This document shows positions 27,546-37,390 of a stretch of DNA of 64,000 nt, piece after piece. Source of the stretch: CAWIJJ01 sp963836405. GTDB lineage: Bacteria; Acidobacteriota; Terriglobia; Bryobacterales; Bryobacteraceae. How positions within the stretch are numbered: the first letter of the stretch is position 1; every line of letters starts with the position of its first letter. The stretch spans positions 124,001 to 188,000 of the forward strand of contig CAWIJL010000019.1 of the NCBI GenBank assembly GCA_963836405.1. The letters are read 5' to 3'. The notes beneath the pieces are model-generated. The model saw nothing but the letters and a program-made list of their open reading frames with translations. It searched no databases and was not told the DNA's origin. The position numbers were made by a program, and so were the translations under genes.

Positions 27546-30074
27546 TTACTGCAGGATCTCGACATAACCGGCGGTTCCGTGCACGCGGATGCGCTGTCCG
27601 TCGCGGATCAGGCGGGTGGCATGCTCCACGCCGACAACGGCCGGCAAGCCGTACTCCCGGGCGATCACGGCACCATGGGTCATCAGGCCGCCCACCTCCG
27701 TCACCAGGCCTTCGATCGCGACAAACAGGGGCGTCCAACTGGGATCGGTGTAGGCGGTGACCAGGATGTCGCCGGGTTCGAGATCGGCCTCGGTCATGTC
27801 CGCGATGACGCGGGCGCGCCCCTCGACGGTGCCGGCGGAGACGGGTAGACCGATCAAAGCGCCGGGAGGCAAACCGTCGCGCCGGTACGTCCCGGCGACG
27901 ACCTCACCTTCGGAGGTGAGCACGCGCGGCGTCGTGAGCGCTTGGTGCGACCGGAACGCGTCCTTGCGGCGGCGGAGGAGCTGCTCGTCGACCCGGTTGG
28001 TGCGCACCACCTCCTGAAACTCCTGGAACGTGAGATAGAAGATGTCTTCCCGGTCGCGAAGCACGCGGGCTCGCACGAGGCGGCAGGCTTCTGCGAGGAA
28101 GGCCCGCTTATAGACGAAGTAGCGGCTGACCATGCCGTACTTCGGATACTCCCGGTAGCCGATGAAGGTCCGGACGAGGTCGATCATGCGCTTGACCTCT
28201 TCGGCCTTGCGCTCCCCGTCCGGCAAGGACCGCAGGCGCTGGAGCAGGTCCCGTTCTTTGTTCGAGGCCTCGAGCCGTCCTTGCTCGAAGCGCCGCTTGC
28301 CCGCGCCCGGCTCGAAGTTCGCGACGTTGCCCAGGATGAGCGGCAAAAGCGTGGCGGGGCGTTCGCTCCAACGCGGCCGGGTGATATCGATCTCGCCGGC
28401 GCAGCGCATGCCGTACTTGTCGAGCCAGGCCAGGATGGCATCTCGCGTTTCGCGCCCGCCGGCAAGCTTGGGCAGATGGTCGAGGAAGCCCTCGTCCTGG
28501 ACGTGCCGCAGAAAAGCGACCACTTCGGGATGGGGGCGGATGGCGTCGGCGACATCCAGGAGTGCCAGCCCCATTTCCGAGGTGACGTTATGGGGGACGG
28601 ACTGCGTGAGGGTGTCGGCCGCGTTCTTCTCGCCCAGCCACGACTCTAAGCGCTCGTTGAGCCACCAGGTGGCCTCGATGGCGGCCATGAATACGCGATG
28701 GCTTTGCGGGTCGAACAGGATGCGCCTCAGTTCCTGGATATCGGCCAGGATGAAATCGAGCAGCGCCGATCCGGATTTGGTACGGATTTCGCGCTCCGCA
28801 GCGGCGATGGAGGCCTGGCAGCGGCCGATCAAATCGGTGACGATAGCCGGATCGGGCTTGATCGGGGCAGGCGCGGCGGCCGCCGGACGTCCGCCGGGCG
28901 CATCGCCGGCAAGCGGCCGGATGAAGTCGCCGCGTTCGAGGATGTTCTGCAGGGCGTCACGGATCAGGGGATCGTGTTTCCCCATCATCTCCAGGAGTCC
29001 GGCGCGGCTGGCGGGGGACGACAGCGCCCGGGTCAAGTCGACGAACAGCCTCCCGCCGGCGTCGTACATTGGCCCACTCGCCGTCAGTTGCCAAAGGGAA
29101 ATCCCCAGGGGCTTGATGGCGTCGGTCATCATCTGCTGATGGCCGACGGAGATGTAGACGTGGTTCTCGTGGTCCGCGGCCGCGGGGATGGGGAACAGCG
29201 TCGTGACCGGCCGGCTCTGCACGAATTCAAAGCCATCGTCGAGGAGGCACCATTCGATGTCCTGGGGACAGCCGAAGTGCGCTTCGATCCGCCGGCCCAG
29301 GTGGACGAGCCGCACGACCTGCGCATCGGTCAGCGCCGGCTCGATTGCCGCGGCGACCTTGCTGGCGAGGATCCGGCCGTCCCGCACCTTGTAGACGTCC
29401 CCGTTGACCAAGCCGGAGACGAGGGCTTCGCCGAGGCCGAAGCCGGCTTCGACGGAGGCGATTTTGCGGTTGCCGGTGACGGGGTCGGCTGTGAAAAGAA
29501 TGCCGGCGGCGTGGGGGAAGACCATCCGCTGCACGACCACCGCCATCCGGACCTTGCGGTGATCGAAGCCGTTCCGCAGGCGGTAGGTCACGGCCCGCGC
29601 GGTGAAGAGCGAAGCCCAGCAGCGGCTGACGTGCCGGAGGATCGCGGCCGGCCCAACGACGTTCAGGTAGGTGTCGTGCTGGCCGGCGAAGGAGGTCGAG
29701 GGCGAGTCCTCCGCGGTGGCACTGGATCGGACGGCGTAGGCGGCTTGGGGGCCGAGCCGGGCGAGCGGGCGGGCGATTGCGGCGGCCAGGTCGCCGGGGA
29801 TGGCGACGGCTTCGAGGGTCTGGCGGATCTCCGCGGTGAGCGCGCCGATCGCCTCGCGGTCTTCCGGCTGGAGACGCGACAGCTCATGGAGGCGGTCGTC
29901 AAGCGACGGCGCTTCCGACAGGATCCGCTGGAAGGCGTCGGTCGTCACGCAGAAGCCGGCCGGCACGCGGAGGCCTTCGATGCGCGAAAGCTCCCCCAGG
30001 TTCGCGCCCTTGCCGCCGGCCACGGCGACCTGCGTCCGGTCGATCTCGTGGAAATCCAACACGTAGCTGCCCAT
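27546..30074 (-). CDS. rph: Rifamycin-inactivating phosphotransferase
   Basis: An 842-residue PEP-synthase-like protein whose best overall match in my knowledge is the Rph family: ATP-dependent phosphorylation of rifamycins at the ansa bridge, giving resistance. The N-terminus reads YVLDFHEIDRTQVAVAGGKG, then an ATP-binding domain (to about 320, with YAVRSSATAEDSPSTSFAGQ), a central rifamycin-binding domain and a C-terminal swivelling His domain with LMTHGAVIAREYGLPAVVGV; H800 is the predicted phosphorylated residue. The length is slightly below the usual figure of about 870. A GGGAGGGAG ribosome site precedes ATG 30074. An inverted-repeat element resembling the rifamycin-associated element lies about 70 bp upstream. 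A generic PEP synthase is less likely given the termini. Confidence 0.85.
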   Translation of the reverse strand: MGSYVLDFHEIDRTQVAVAGGKGANLGELSRIEGLRVPAGFCVTTDAFQRILSEAPSLDDRLHELSRLQPEDREAIGALTAEIRQTLEAVAIPGDLAAAIARPLARLGPQAAYAVRSSATAEDSPSTSFAGQHDTYLNVVGPAAILRHVSRCWASLFTARAVTYRLRNGFDHRKVRMAVVVQRMVFPHAAGILFTADPVTGNRKIASVEAGFGLGEALVSGLVNGDVYKVRDGRILASKVAAAIEPALTDAQVVRLVHLGRRIEAHFGCPQDIEWCLLDDGFEFVQSRPVTTLFPIPAAADHENHVYISVGHQQMMTDAIKPLGISLWQLTASGPMYDAGGRLFVDLTRALSSPASRAGLLEMMGKHDPLIRDALQNILERGDFIRPLAGDAPGGRPAAAAPAPIKPDPAIVTDLIGRCQASIAAAEREIRTKSGSALLDFILADIQELRRILFDPQSHRVFMAAIEATWWLNERLESWLGEKNAADTLTQSVPHNVTSEMGLALLDVADAIRPHPEVVAFLRHVQDEGFLDHLPKLAGGRETRDAILAWLDKYGMRCAGEIDITRPRWSERPATLLPLILGNVANFEPGAGKRRFEQGRLEASNKERDLLQRLRSLPDGERKAEEVKRMIDLVRTFIGYREYPKYGMVSRYFVYKRAFLAEACRLVRARVLRDREDIFYLTFQEFQEVVRTNRVDEQLLRRRKDAFRSHQALTTPRVLTSEGEVVAGTYRRDGLPPGALIGLPVSAGTVEGRARVIADMTEADLEPGDILVTAYTDPSWTPLFVAIEGLVTEVGGLMTHGAVIAREYGLPAVVGVEHATRLIRDGQRIRVHGTAGYVEILQ

Positions 30075-30140
30075 CGCTCCCTCCCTGGTGCGGACGACAA
30101 CCGCAGGTTTTGGCTATAGGCTGACGATTATGCGGCACGG

Positions 30141-30164
30141 CCCGGGTATTGCCGCAAGCCCGGG
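30141..30164 (-). promoter_or_regulatory. RAE-like element upstream of rph
   Basis: On the rph strand this reads GGGCTTGCGGCAATACCC (30161-30144), flanked by CCCGGG at both outer edges. From memory the actinomycete rifamycin-associated element is close to GGGGCTTGCGGCAAGGCCC, giving 16 of 19 matches. A TTGCGG inside it is 19 bp from a CATAAT at 30126-30131, a possible promoter. Confidence 0.5.
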
Positions 30165-30205
30165 GGCGCACGATAAAATGGAAGCAGGCGGGTGGAAGGC
30201 GAGCT

Positions 30206-31465
30206 TTAGGTCTCAGGCAGCGGCGGGGCGGCCTTCGGGAGAATGCCCAGCTCGCGGTAGATGGGCCGGATTTCGCGGCGGATCCCCGGCAATCTCATCG
30301 AGAACCAGAGGGCGCCTGCGAGGCACAGGATGCCGCCGCAGACGATCGTGGCGGGCGCGCCGATTCTGCCCGCGACGAAGCCGGCGGCGAGGCTGCCGAA
30401 GGGCGCCAGTCCTTGAAAGGCCATCAAGTAATAGGCCATCACCCGTCCGCGCTTGTCCTCGTCAACGATGGTTTGGACGATGGTGTTGCTGGATGCCATG
30501 TGGCGCATCATGCCGAAACCGGCGGCGGCGACGGCGGCGAGCGAAAGCGGGAGCAGCCGCGAGAACCCGAGCCCGATCAGCCCCACGCCGAAGAGGCCGG
30601 CCGACCAGACGATGACTCTGCCCAGACCCAGAACGCTCCTGCGCATGGCCAGCGCGACGGCTCCGGCGAGCGCACCGAGACCCGCCGCCGCCATCAGAAA
30701 CCCTAGCGTGTGCGGGCCTCCGCCCAGCACCGAAGTGGCGAAGATCGGCATGAGAACCGTGTAGGGCATGCCGACGACGCTCACCAGCGTGAGGAACAGG
30801 AGGACCGAGCGAATGGCGCGCGATTCGGTGACATATCGCCAGCCTTCCTGCATCTCTTGGACGAGGTTGCGCGAGGCCGGACGGGGCTTGGCCGGAGGAC
30901 GGCGCATGGCCAGCAGCGACGCGATCACGGCCACGTAACTGATACCGTCGATGAGGAAGCAGTAGCCCTCGCCCACGGCGGCGATGAGCATTCCCGCCAC
31001 GGCCGGCCCCACCAGCCGCGCCGCGTTGACCATGGAGGAATTCAGCGCGATGGCATTACCAAGGTCCTCGCGCTGCTCGATCATCTCGACCACGAACGAC
31101 TGGCGGGCCGGCATGTCGAAGGCATTGATCGCGCCCTGGGCCAGCGCCAGCAGCAGGACCTCCGCGATGGTAATCACATGGGCGAGCGCCAGGGCCGCCA
31201 GCGCGAGCGACTGCAGCATGGACAGAATCTGCGTGATCACGAGCGTGCGATGGCGGTCCCAGCGGTCCACCCAAACGCCGGCGATGGGGGTCAGGAACAG
31301 AATCGGGATCTGGCTGGCGAAGCTGGTCAACCCGAGCAGAAACGGAGAATCGGTCAGGCGGTAAACCAGCCAGCTCATCGCGACGCGCGTCATCCAGGTG
31401 CCGATGAGGGAGACGATCTGGCCTTCGAAGAAGAGGCGGTAATTGCGCGAGTGGAGCGCCCGCAA
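30206..31465 (-). CDS. MFS transporter, EntS/MFS_3 type
   Basis: A 419-residue, 10-12 helix exporter of the MFS_3 (EntS-like) branch. The family-specific N-terminus RNYRLFFEGQIVSLIGTWM and the GVWVDRWDRHRTLVITQ loop are clear, with the mid-protein LLIAAVGEGYCFLIDGISYV segment. Members export siderophores or drugs. It lies upstream of rph on the same strand, 131 bp away, so it may share function in antibiotic defence, although the RAE-like element in between suggests that rph can be controlled separately. The apparent start is TTG 31465; no better start is seen. Confidence 0.85.
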   Translation of the reverse strand: MRALHSRNYRLFFEGQIVSLIGTWMTRVAMSWLVYRLTDSPFLLGLTSFASQIPILFLTPIAGVWVDRWDRHRTLVITQILSMLQSLALAALALAHVITIAEVLLLALAQGAINAFDMPARQSFVVEMIEQREDLGNAIALNSSMVNAARLVGPAVAGMLIAAVGEGYCFLIDGISYVAVIASLLAMRRPPAKPRPASRNLVQEMQEGWRYVTESRAIRSVLLFLTLVSVVGMPYTVLMPIFATSVLGGGPHTLGFLMAAAGLGALAGAVALAMRRSVLGLGRVIVWSAGLFGVGLIGLGFSRLLPLSLAAVAAAGFGMMRHMASSNTIVQTIVDEDKRGRVMAYYLMAFQGLAPFGSLAAGFVAGRIGAPATIVCGGILCLAGALWFSMRLPGIRREIRPIYRELGILPKAAPPLPET

Positions 31466-31550
31466 CAGCAGGCGCCCGGATGCCAGGATGGAGCGTTCTT
31501 TCGGCAGTTAAGGGTCCGGTGCAATCGGAGTGCCGCGGTGGCGTGGCGTA

Positions 31551-32003
31551 CTATGTACCGACGCTGAGCACCAGGATTGCGAACGCCGCGATCAGGGCAC
31601 AGGTGCGCAACCAGTGGTAGAGATCCCACCGATGCTGCTGCGCCGCCCAGTTCCCGGGGAGCGATTGCGGGGTCCACGTTTTGATTCTGTTATTGATTGG
31701 AACCAGACCGGCGATGGAAAAGAGGATGGCGCCGACCTGGATGACGAACGCAATCAGGGCCAGCCGCCATGCGGGCTCGTTCAGATGAGCGAACGGCAGC
31801 AACAGGAGCAAATTGAGCAAAGTGGACGCCGCCATCCAGAACGGCATTACACGGCCAAGTAACGCCGCAAGGGACGATCGAAGGGGTATGCGCACGGCCA
31901 GGGACTGCCGGTTCAGCATGGGATGGGCGAAAGCCGCCACGTTTAATTCGCTTCCGCACATGGCGCCGAGGACAACCACGGCCAATATCTGGAGCTCTGT
32001 CAC
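31551..32003 (-). CDS. DUF1772 membrane protein
   Basis: A 150-residue protein with four predicted helices (about 5-25, 50-70, 78-100 and 130-148). The segment VPINNRIKTWTPQSLPGNW followed by HRWDLYHWLRT is characteristic of DUF1772, a family that also includes fungal anthrone oxygenases; no enzymatic role is established for the bacterial members. The start is GTG 32003 with a strong GGGAGG site. It is divergent from the redox operon starting at 32126. Confidence 0.85.
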   Translation of the reverse strand: MTELQILAVVVLGAMCGSELNVAAFAHPMLNRQSLAVRIPLRSSLAALLGRVMPFWMAASTLLNLLLLLPFAHLNEPAWRLALIAFVIQVGAILFSIAGLVPINNRIKTWTPQSLPGNWAAQQHRWDLYHWLRTCALIAAFAILVLSVGT

Positions 32004-32071
32004 GGGAACCTCCCTCAGCTATGGATGCCGTTCACCTGCCGATCGGATCAGGCTTGGTAGTACCAGTTCTT

Positions 32072-32101
32072 TTGTTGGTTTGTCTCAAAATCTGACATAC
32101 T
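32072..32101 (+). promoter_or_regulatory. Putative promoter of the redox-signalling operon
   Basis: TTGTTG at 32072-32077 and CATACT at 32096-32101 are 18 bp apart, with the first start codon 24 bp further on and GGGG just before it. It lies in the only real gap before the nine-gene series. Confidence 0.35.
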
Positions 32102-32125
32102 GAACCAAATCGCACAGGACTGGGG

Positions 32126-34412
32126 ATGGCAAAAGACGTAATCCTCGCGGCGGACCTGGGGGGGAGCCTGCTTTCTGCCGAGGAGCTGGCGGCGATTCCG
32201 GACTTTGCCGGGATCCGGAAGGAGATCTGGGACAAGTTCCCCGGCGCGATCGCCCGGAAGGAGTATCGCGCGGGCGAAATGCTGATGCGGGAGGGCGAGA
32301 ACGGTACCACGGCCTTCTACATCCTTTCTGGGACGATCGAATCTACTCATTCAGAACCCGGTATCGCGGGCGGAGAGCCGGCGCTCGAGCGGAGGCGGGT
32401 GGCTGTTCGGCAGCCTCTCCAAGATCACCAACTACATGAAAGGCGTTCCGGCAGCGGCCGAGGCGGCGAGCGGGGGCGCGCACGCACATCCCCATCGACG
32501 CGCCGGTGGACCTGCCGATGGACGATCCGATCGCCGAGGTATACGCGGGCGACCTGATCGGCGAACTGGCGGCGCTGGCGGCGACTCAAGCAGGAGCGGC
32601 TCAAGCGGCCCAAGTTCTATCCGCGCTCGGCGACGGCGCGGGCGAAGACGGACGTGGTGGTGCTTGGAGATGCTGCCGAACATCCTGAACAACGTCCTTT
32701 ACAATGCGCCGGCCTTCAAGGAGAAGCTGAACCGGAACTACCGGACGCCGCGCGCTCGACAGCCACCTGCGCTCGGTTCCCGACGTTTCGCAACCTGAGC
32801 CCGGAGTTTCTGAACGCGCTGCGGGAACGGGTGGAACTGGTGGACGTGGCGCCGGGGCAGGTGATCTGCCGGCAGGGCGAGATCGCCGATTCGTTCTACC
32901 TGATCCGCATGGGATTCGTGAAGGTCTCGCAGATTTTCCCGGGCGGCGAACTGGTGCTGACTTATCTTTCGCGCGGCTCGTATTTCGGGGAGATGGGCCT
33001 GCTGCCGCCGGTATTTCCGCGTGCGCGCGCGGGGACGGCAAGGCGGGACAGATGGCGGAGGCGGCGGTTTCGAGCGAAGATCTGCCGGTGGGCCGCGCTC
33101 CGGACAGCGGCGGCTGGCGGTGCCGTGGGACGAGTACATTTCGCGCGAGCATGCCGCGCTGCGGGTGGAGGGCAAGCAGCTTCGCGTGTTACCGCTGCCT
33201 ACGGGCAAGAATCCGATCACGTTCCGGATGCAAGCCGGTGGAGAGCGCGCTGGTCTCGCCCGGGCGAAAGCTTTCGTCATCGGCGAAACGACCTTCGAAG
33301 TGATGGAGGATCCGCTGCAGGCCGGCCGGCGCACCGCCACCTGCACGGCGGTGGATTTCGTGCAATTGGTGCGCATCAAGGCCGACGATTTCGCCGCGAT
33401 GCTGGGCGGAGTTTCCGGAGGTGGCGGCCGGCATCACGGAGGTCGGCGCGGGCGCGGCGGCAGATGGATCTGCGAACTGCTCGGGCGCGTGCAGCAGGCC
33501 TCGCTTTCGAGCTTTCTCGAACAGGAGCTGATGCAGGGGCAGAACCTGCTGCTGCTCGACCTGGACAAGTGCACGCGCTGCGACGAGTGCGTGAAGGCGT
33601 GCGTCGCCACGCACGACGACGGCGTCACGCGGCTGGTGCGCGACGGTCTGCGCTTCGAGAACTACCTGGTGGCGACCAGTTGCCGCGCCTGCATGGATCC
33701 GCTGTGCATGACGCGCTGTCCGGTGGGTTCGATCCGGCGCAAGGCCACGCTGGACATCGTGATCGAGGACTGGTGCATCGGCTGCGGCAACTGCGCGACC
33801 GATTGCCCGTACGGCAACATCAACGTGGTGCAGGTACAGGATCCGCGGCCGCAAGCAGAAGGCCGAGCCGCGGCCGAAAGCGGTGGTGTGCGATCTGTGC
33901 GCCGAATTTCCCGGAGCCCAACTGCGTGCGCGCCTGCCCGCACGACGCCGCCATCCGGGTGGAGCCGAAGACGTTCTTCGCGCGCGACCTGGCGGGCATG
34001 CAACTGCCGTGCCCGTACCGGCGGCCGCGCCGTCTGCCCCGGCCGGACGCGTCGGCGGAAGCGGTCGAGACGCGGATTTACTCCAATGTGGACGAAGTGC
34101 TCGAACATGCTGCCGCGGCTGAAGATCGATCTCCGGCCCGCGCGCCGGCGCCTTCCTCCAGTTGCGGTACCCTTCGACGACATTCGGACGCGGGCGCGGG
34201 CAACGACTACCGCTTTGCCGACGACACGCTGATGTCGCGCGCCCAGGCGGCGATCGTGTGCGAGGGCGGCCGCTTCATGCTGCGGGACCTCAACTCCACC
34301 AACGGCACGCTGGTCAACGGCAATCCGGTGACGGAGATGGAACTGCGGCCGGGCGACGTGATGGAGATGGGCGAGATGCAGCTCGAATTCTATCGGGGGC
34401 CAGGTGCAATGA
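32126..34412 (+). CDS. Cyclic-nucleotide-binding/FHA/four-cluster ferredoxin protein, frame broken
   Basis: The product is about 760 residues once several indels are bridged. In order: a first cNMP-type domain (32240-32345 GENGTTAFYILSGTIE, then GDLIGEL and PRSATARA near 32550-32640); a helical linker (LPNILNNVLYNAPAFKEKL); a second cNMP domain (32785-33005, ending FGEMGLL); an FHA-like domain (33075-33305, VPWDEYISREHAALRVEG and FVIGETTFEV) that interrupts it before TATCTAVDFVQLVRI; a DmsB/NrfC-like ferredoxin with 16 Cys for four [4Fe-4S] clusters (33560-33990); and a C-terminal FHA domain (34220-34395, LRDLNSTNGTLVNG). It would be a cytoplasmic electron carrier gated by cAMP-like ligands and phospho-threonine. 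The stop overlaps the next ATG. Confidence 0.75.
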
Positions 34413-35391
34413 TCCTGGACCGGCGGACAATCGCGGGCGGCGGCGCTCTCGGCAACTGCGGCGCTGGTGCCTGTCACGCTCGGCCTACGCCGCGTATGCG
34501 GCGGCATCGCCGCAACGGGCGCGCGGGGCGGCTCGTTCATGGGCCTGTTTTTCGCGGCCGCTGGGGACCGGCATCGATCGTGTTCGAGTGCCTGCTGGGA
34601 CTCCGCAAGCGGTATCCGGCCTCGCCGCTGGGCCGGGTGAGGACCTGGCTGCGGGCGCACACTGTGGCTGGGGCTGCTGGCGTTCCTGCTGATCCTGATG
34701 CACTCCGGTTTCCGCTGGGGCGCGGGCCTGGCCGGGCTGCTGATGTGGCTGTTCGCCGCGATCGTCGGGAGCGGAATTTTCGGGGTGGCGCTGCAGAACT
34801 ACATTCCGAGGCGAATGACGGAACTGGTGGCGCGCGAAACGATGTTCGAGCAGATCCCGGCCGTGATCCGCGGGCTGCGCGCGGAAGCCGGCGGAGCGGG
34901 TGGAATTCGTCACGGCGGACCTGGGGCTGGAGGAAGAAGAGGCGGAGGAATTCGTCCGCGCCGGCGGGGTGAAGCAGTACTTCGATCCGGCGCAGAAGAA
35001 GAGCGCCGCGGAAAAGGTGCAGGCGGCAGTCGAGAAGCGCAAGAGTGCGCCGCAGATGGAGGTGGAGGAGAATGCGCGGCGGGCGCTGCGGGCTCACTTT
35101 GTGGAGGAGATCCGGCCGTTTCTGGCGGACCGTCCGGGCGCGTATTGCCGGCAACTGTTTGCTTCGCGGGCGCGGGTGGCGGCCTATTTCTCGCATCTCC
35201 GCACGATCATGCCGGTGGCTGCGCACAACGTGCTGCACGATCTCGAAGAGATCTGCGAAGAACGGCGGCAACTGCTGGTGCAGCGTCGCCTGCACCTGTG
35301 GCTGCACGGGTGGCTGCTGGTGCACGTGCCGGTTTCGTTCGCCTTCCTGGTGCTGATTGCGGCGCACGCGGTGCTGGCGTTGAGGTACTGA
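34409..35391 (+). CDS. Polytopic membrane protein with histidine-bearing helices, frame broken
   Basis: The ATG overlaps the upstream stop (ATGA). About 327 residues after bridging indels. Hydrophobic segments are visible at about 34440-34490, 34525-34600, 34675-34710 (LGLLAFLLILMHSGFRWG), 34730-34800 and 35305-35385 (HGWLLVHVPVSFAFLVLI then AAHAVLAL). A charged cytoplasmic or periplasmic domain (34900-35290, LGLEEEEAEEFVRAGG) lies before the last helix. Histidines inside and next to helices resemble b-type haem or quinone sites of membrane redox proteins. Its place between a multi-cluster ferredoxin and a decahaem cytochrome fits a membrane electron-transfer subunit. I know no named family for it. 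Confidence 0.65.
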
Positions 35392-35392
35392 T

Positions 35393-36673
35393 ATGGCGAA
35401 AGAGGAAAAACCTTTCGAATATCAGCGCCGCATTCGCGACACCAAAGGCCTGGCGCAGCGGCTGGACCTGAACTACCTGCGGCGTGCAGGGGCGATGGCT
35501 GTTCTGCGCAGCCGGCTCACGTGGGGAGTAACGGCGCTGGCGGTGCTCGCCTGCGTGCCGCTGGTGCTTGGGCGTAGGTGGGCGGAAGGCGCTGACGAGC
35601 GGGCCGGTTTCGCGGGCGCACGCGTTGCTGGCCGACCGCTGCGAAGCGTGCCATGCGCAGGCGTTTGCGGGAGTAGCGCGACGCGAGCTGCCGCAAATGC
35701 CACGATTCCGGCGCGCACACGATGCATGCCCGCTCGACGCCGCGGTGCGCGCAATGCCATGCGGAGCACCGGGGCGAGACCCTGCTGGTGCGGGTGGCGG
35801 ACGGCAACTGCACGGCGTGCCATGCCAACCTGACGGCGCACGCGAACGGCGTCGACCATCAAAGGGCGGGAGATCACGGCATTCCGCGCGGGCCGGCATT
35901 CCGAATTTGCGGCGGTTTCGGCGCGGGACACGCGGCCCTTGAAGCTGAACCACGCGATACACATGCCTTCGCAGCCGAAGACGCTCCGCGGGATGAAGCT
36001 GCCGATGCAGTGCACGGACTGCCATGCGACGGACCGCGGGTCGCGGGAAGGCGCGCTGCTGCCGGTCACCTTCGAGAGGAACTGCAAGTCGTGCCACGCG
36101 CGGGAACTGGAGTTCGATGTGGATCGCGTGCTGGGGGCGGGGGCCGCTCCGGCGCCTCACGCGAAGGATGCCAACGCGATCCGGGAGTACGTGGCGAAGG
36201 CGTACCGCGATGCGCTGGCGGCGGATCCGGGAATGGCGCGGCGGCCGGTGGGCAACGACTTGGCGGCGCAGCCCGGCGCGTCGGCGTGGCTGGCGCGCGT
36301 GACGAACGATGCGGAGCGGTACCTGTTCGATCGGAAATGCGGTTACTGCCACGAGGGCGATCCGGCGGCGGCGAAAGCGGGGCGGATCGCCGGACGATAT
36401 CCGGAGGGCGTCCGGTGGCTGCCGCACACGGAGTTCGAGCACCGCACCCACCGCCCGGTAGCCTGCGAATCGTGCCACACCGCGGCGCGCGCGAGCGTGA
36501 AGACGGCGGACGTTCTGGTTCCTGGCATGAAGACATGTCTTCCGTGTCACGGCCGGTCCGACGCCGGTATGGACCGCTGTTCCGAGTGCCACCTCTATCA
36601 CGACCGGAAGCTCGAAAAAGAGCCCGTGCGACAACCCACGGAGAGGCTGATTGCGGTGGGGGTGGCGCGTTGA
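35393..36673 (+). CDS. Membrane-anchored decahaem c-type cytochrome, frame broken at 5' half
   Basis: About 427 residues. A short cytoplasmic N-terminus (MAKEEKPFEYQRRIRDTKG) and one helix (TWGVTALAVLACVPLVLG) precede a periplasmic region with ten CXXCH motifs: CEACH, CRKCH, CAQCH, CTACH (35648-35825), CTDCH, CKSCH (36012-36097), CGYCH, CESCH, CLPCH and CSECH (36340-36600). Haem 2 onward shows typical distal histidines such as HAIHMPSQ and HRTHRPVACESCH. Indels occur near 35570, 35670 and 35890; from 35939 to the stop the frame is clean. The N-terminal anchor suggests a quinol- or b-haem-linked periplasmic electron carrier. The stop overlaps the PP2C start. Confidence 0.82.
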
Positions 36674-37390
36674 TCTACGCCGGAATGACCGATCCGGGCC
36701 GCAGGCGGGCGAACAACGAGGACGCGTTTGCGATCGAGGCGTCGCTGCACGCGGCGGTCCTGGCGGATGGGATGGGGGGCGCGAACTGCGGGGAGGTGGC
36801 CTCCGCCCTGACGGTGGAGGAGGCCCTGAAATATCTGCGATGTCCGGAGCCGGGGCTGACGCTGGAGGAGATTTGCAAAGAGGCGGTGCGCGCGGCCAAC
36901 CTGCGGGTGTTCGCGGAATCGGCCGGGCAGCGGGACTGCCGGGGAATGGGATCGACGGTGGTGCTGGCGCTGTGGCGGGGCGCGGAACTGGTGATCGGGA
37001 ATGCGGGAGACAGCCGCGCGTACCTGCTGCGGGGGGGCGTGCTGCGGCAGCTTTCCTACGACCAGAACTTCGCCAACGAATTGCGGACCAAGCTGGGCTT
37101 CACGCGAAGAACGGCTGCGCCACATGCCGAACCGCAACGTGCTCACGATGGCGGTGGGAATTTACGAACAGGTGCTGGTGCGCACGCAGGTGGAAAGGCT
37201 GGCGTGCGGCGACCGGATCCTTTTGTGCTCGGACGGGTTGCACGGGCCGGTATCCGAGGACACGATCTGGCAGATTCTGATGGGCGGGACGACGGCACGG
37301 GAGAAGGTGGAAATGCTGGTGCGGTGCGCCAACGAACGCGGCGGGCCGGACAACATTACGGCGGTCCTGCTGGAGTATGACGGTGGATAA
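36670..37390 (+). CDS. PP2C-type protein serine/threonine phosphatase, one frameshift
   Basis: A minimal bacterial PP2C of about 240 residues that would remove phosphate from Ser/Thr. Metal-binding motifs are all present: GMTDPGRRRANNEDAF, VLADGMGGANCGEVAS, GSTVVLALW, VIGNAGDSRAYLL, and after the frameshift CGDRILLCSDGLHG and NERGGPDNITAVLL. One base is missing near 37105, where the frame should run GFTREE-LRHMPNRNVLT. The likely start is TTG 36670, overlapping the cytochrome stop; ATG 36685 is an alternative. It overlaps the kinase gene by 14 bp, a classical phosphatase-kinase pair. Confidence 0.88.

Noticed and set aside
27546..30074. Housekeeping phosphoenolpyruvate synthase
   Set aside because: The N-terminus, central domain and C-terminal LMTHGAVIAREYGLPAVVGV with VHGTAGYVEIL match rifamycin phosphotransferases better than PpsA.
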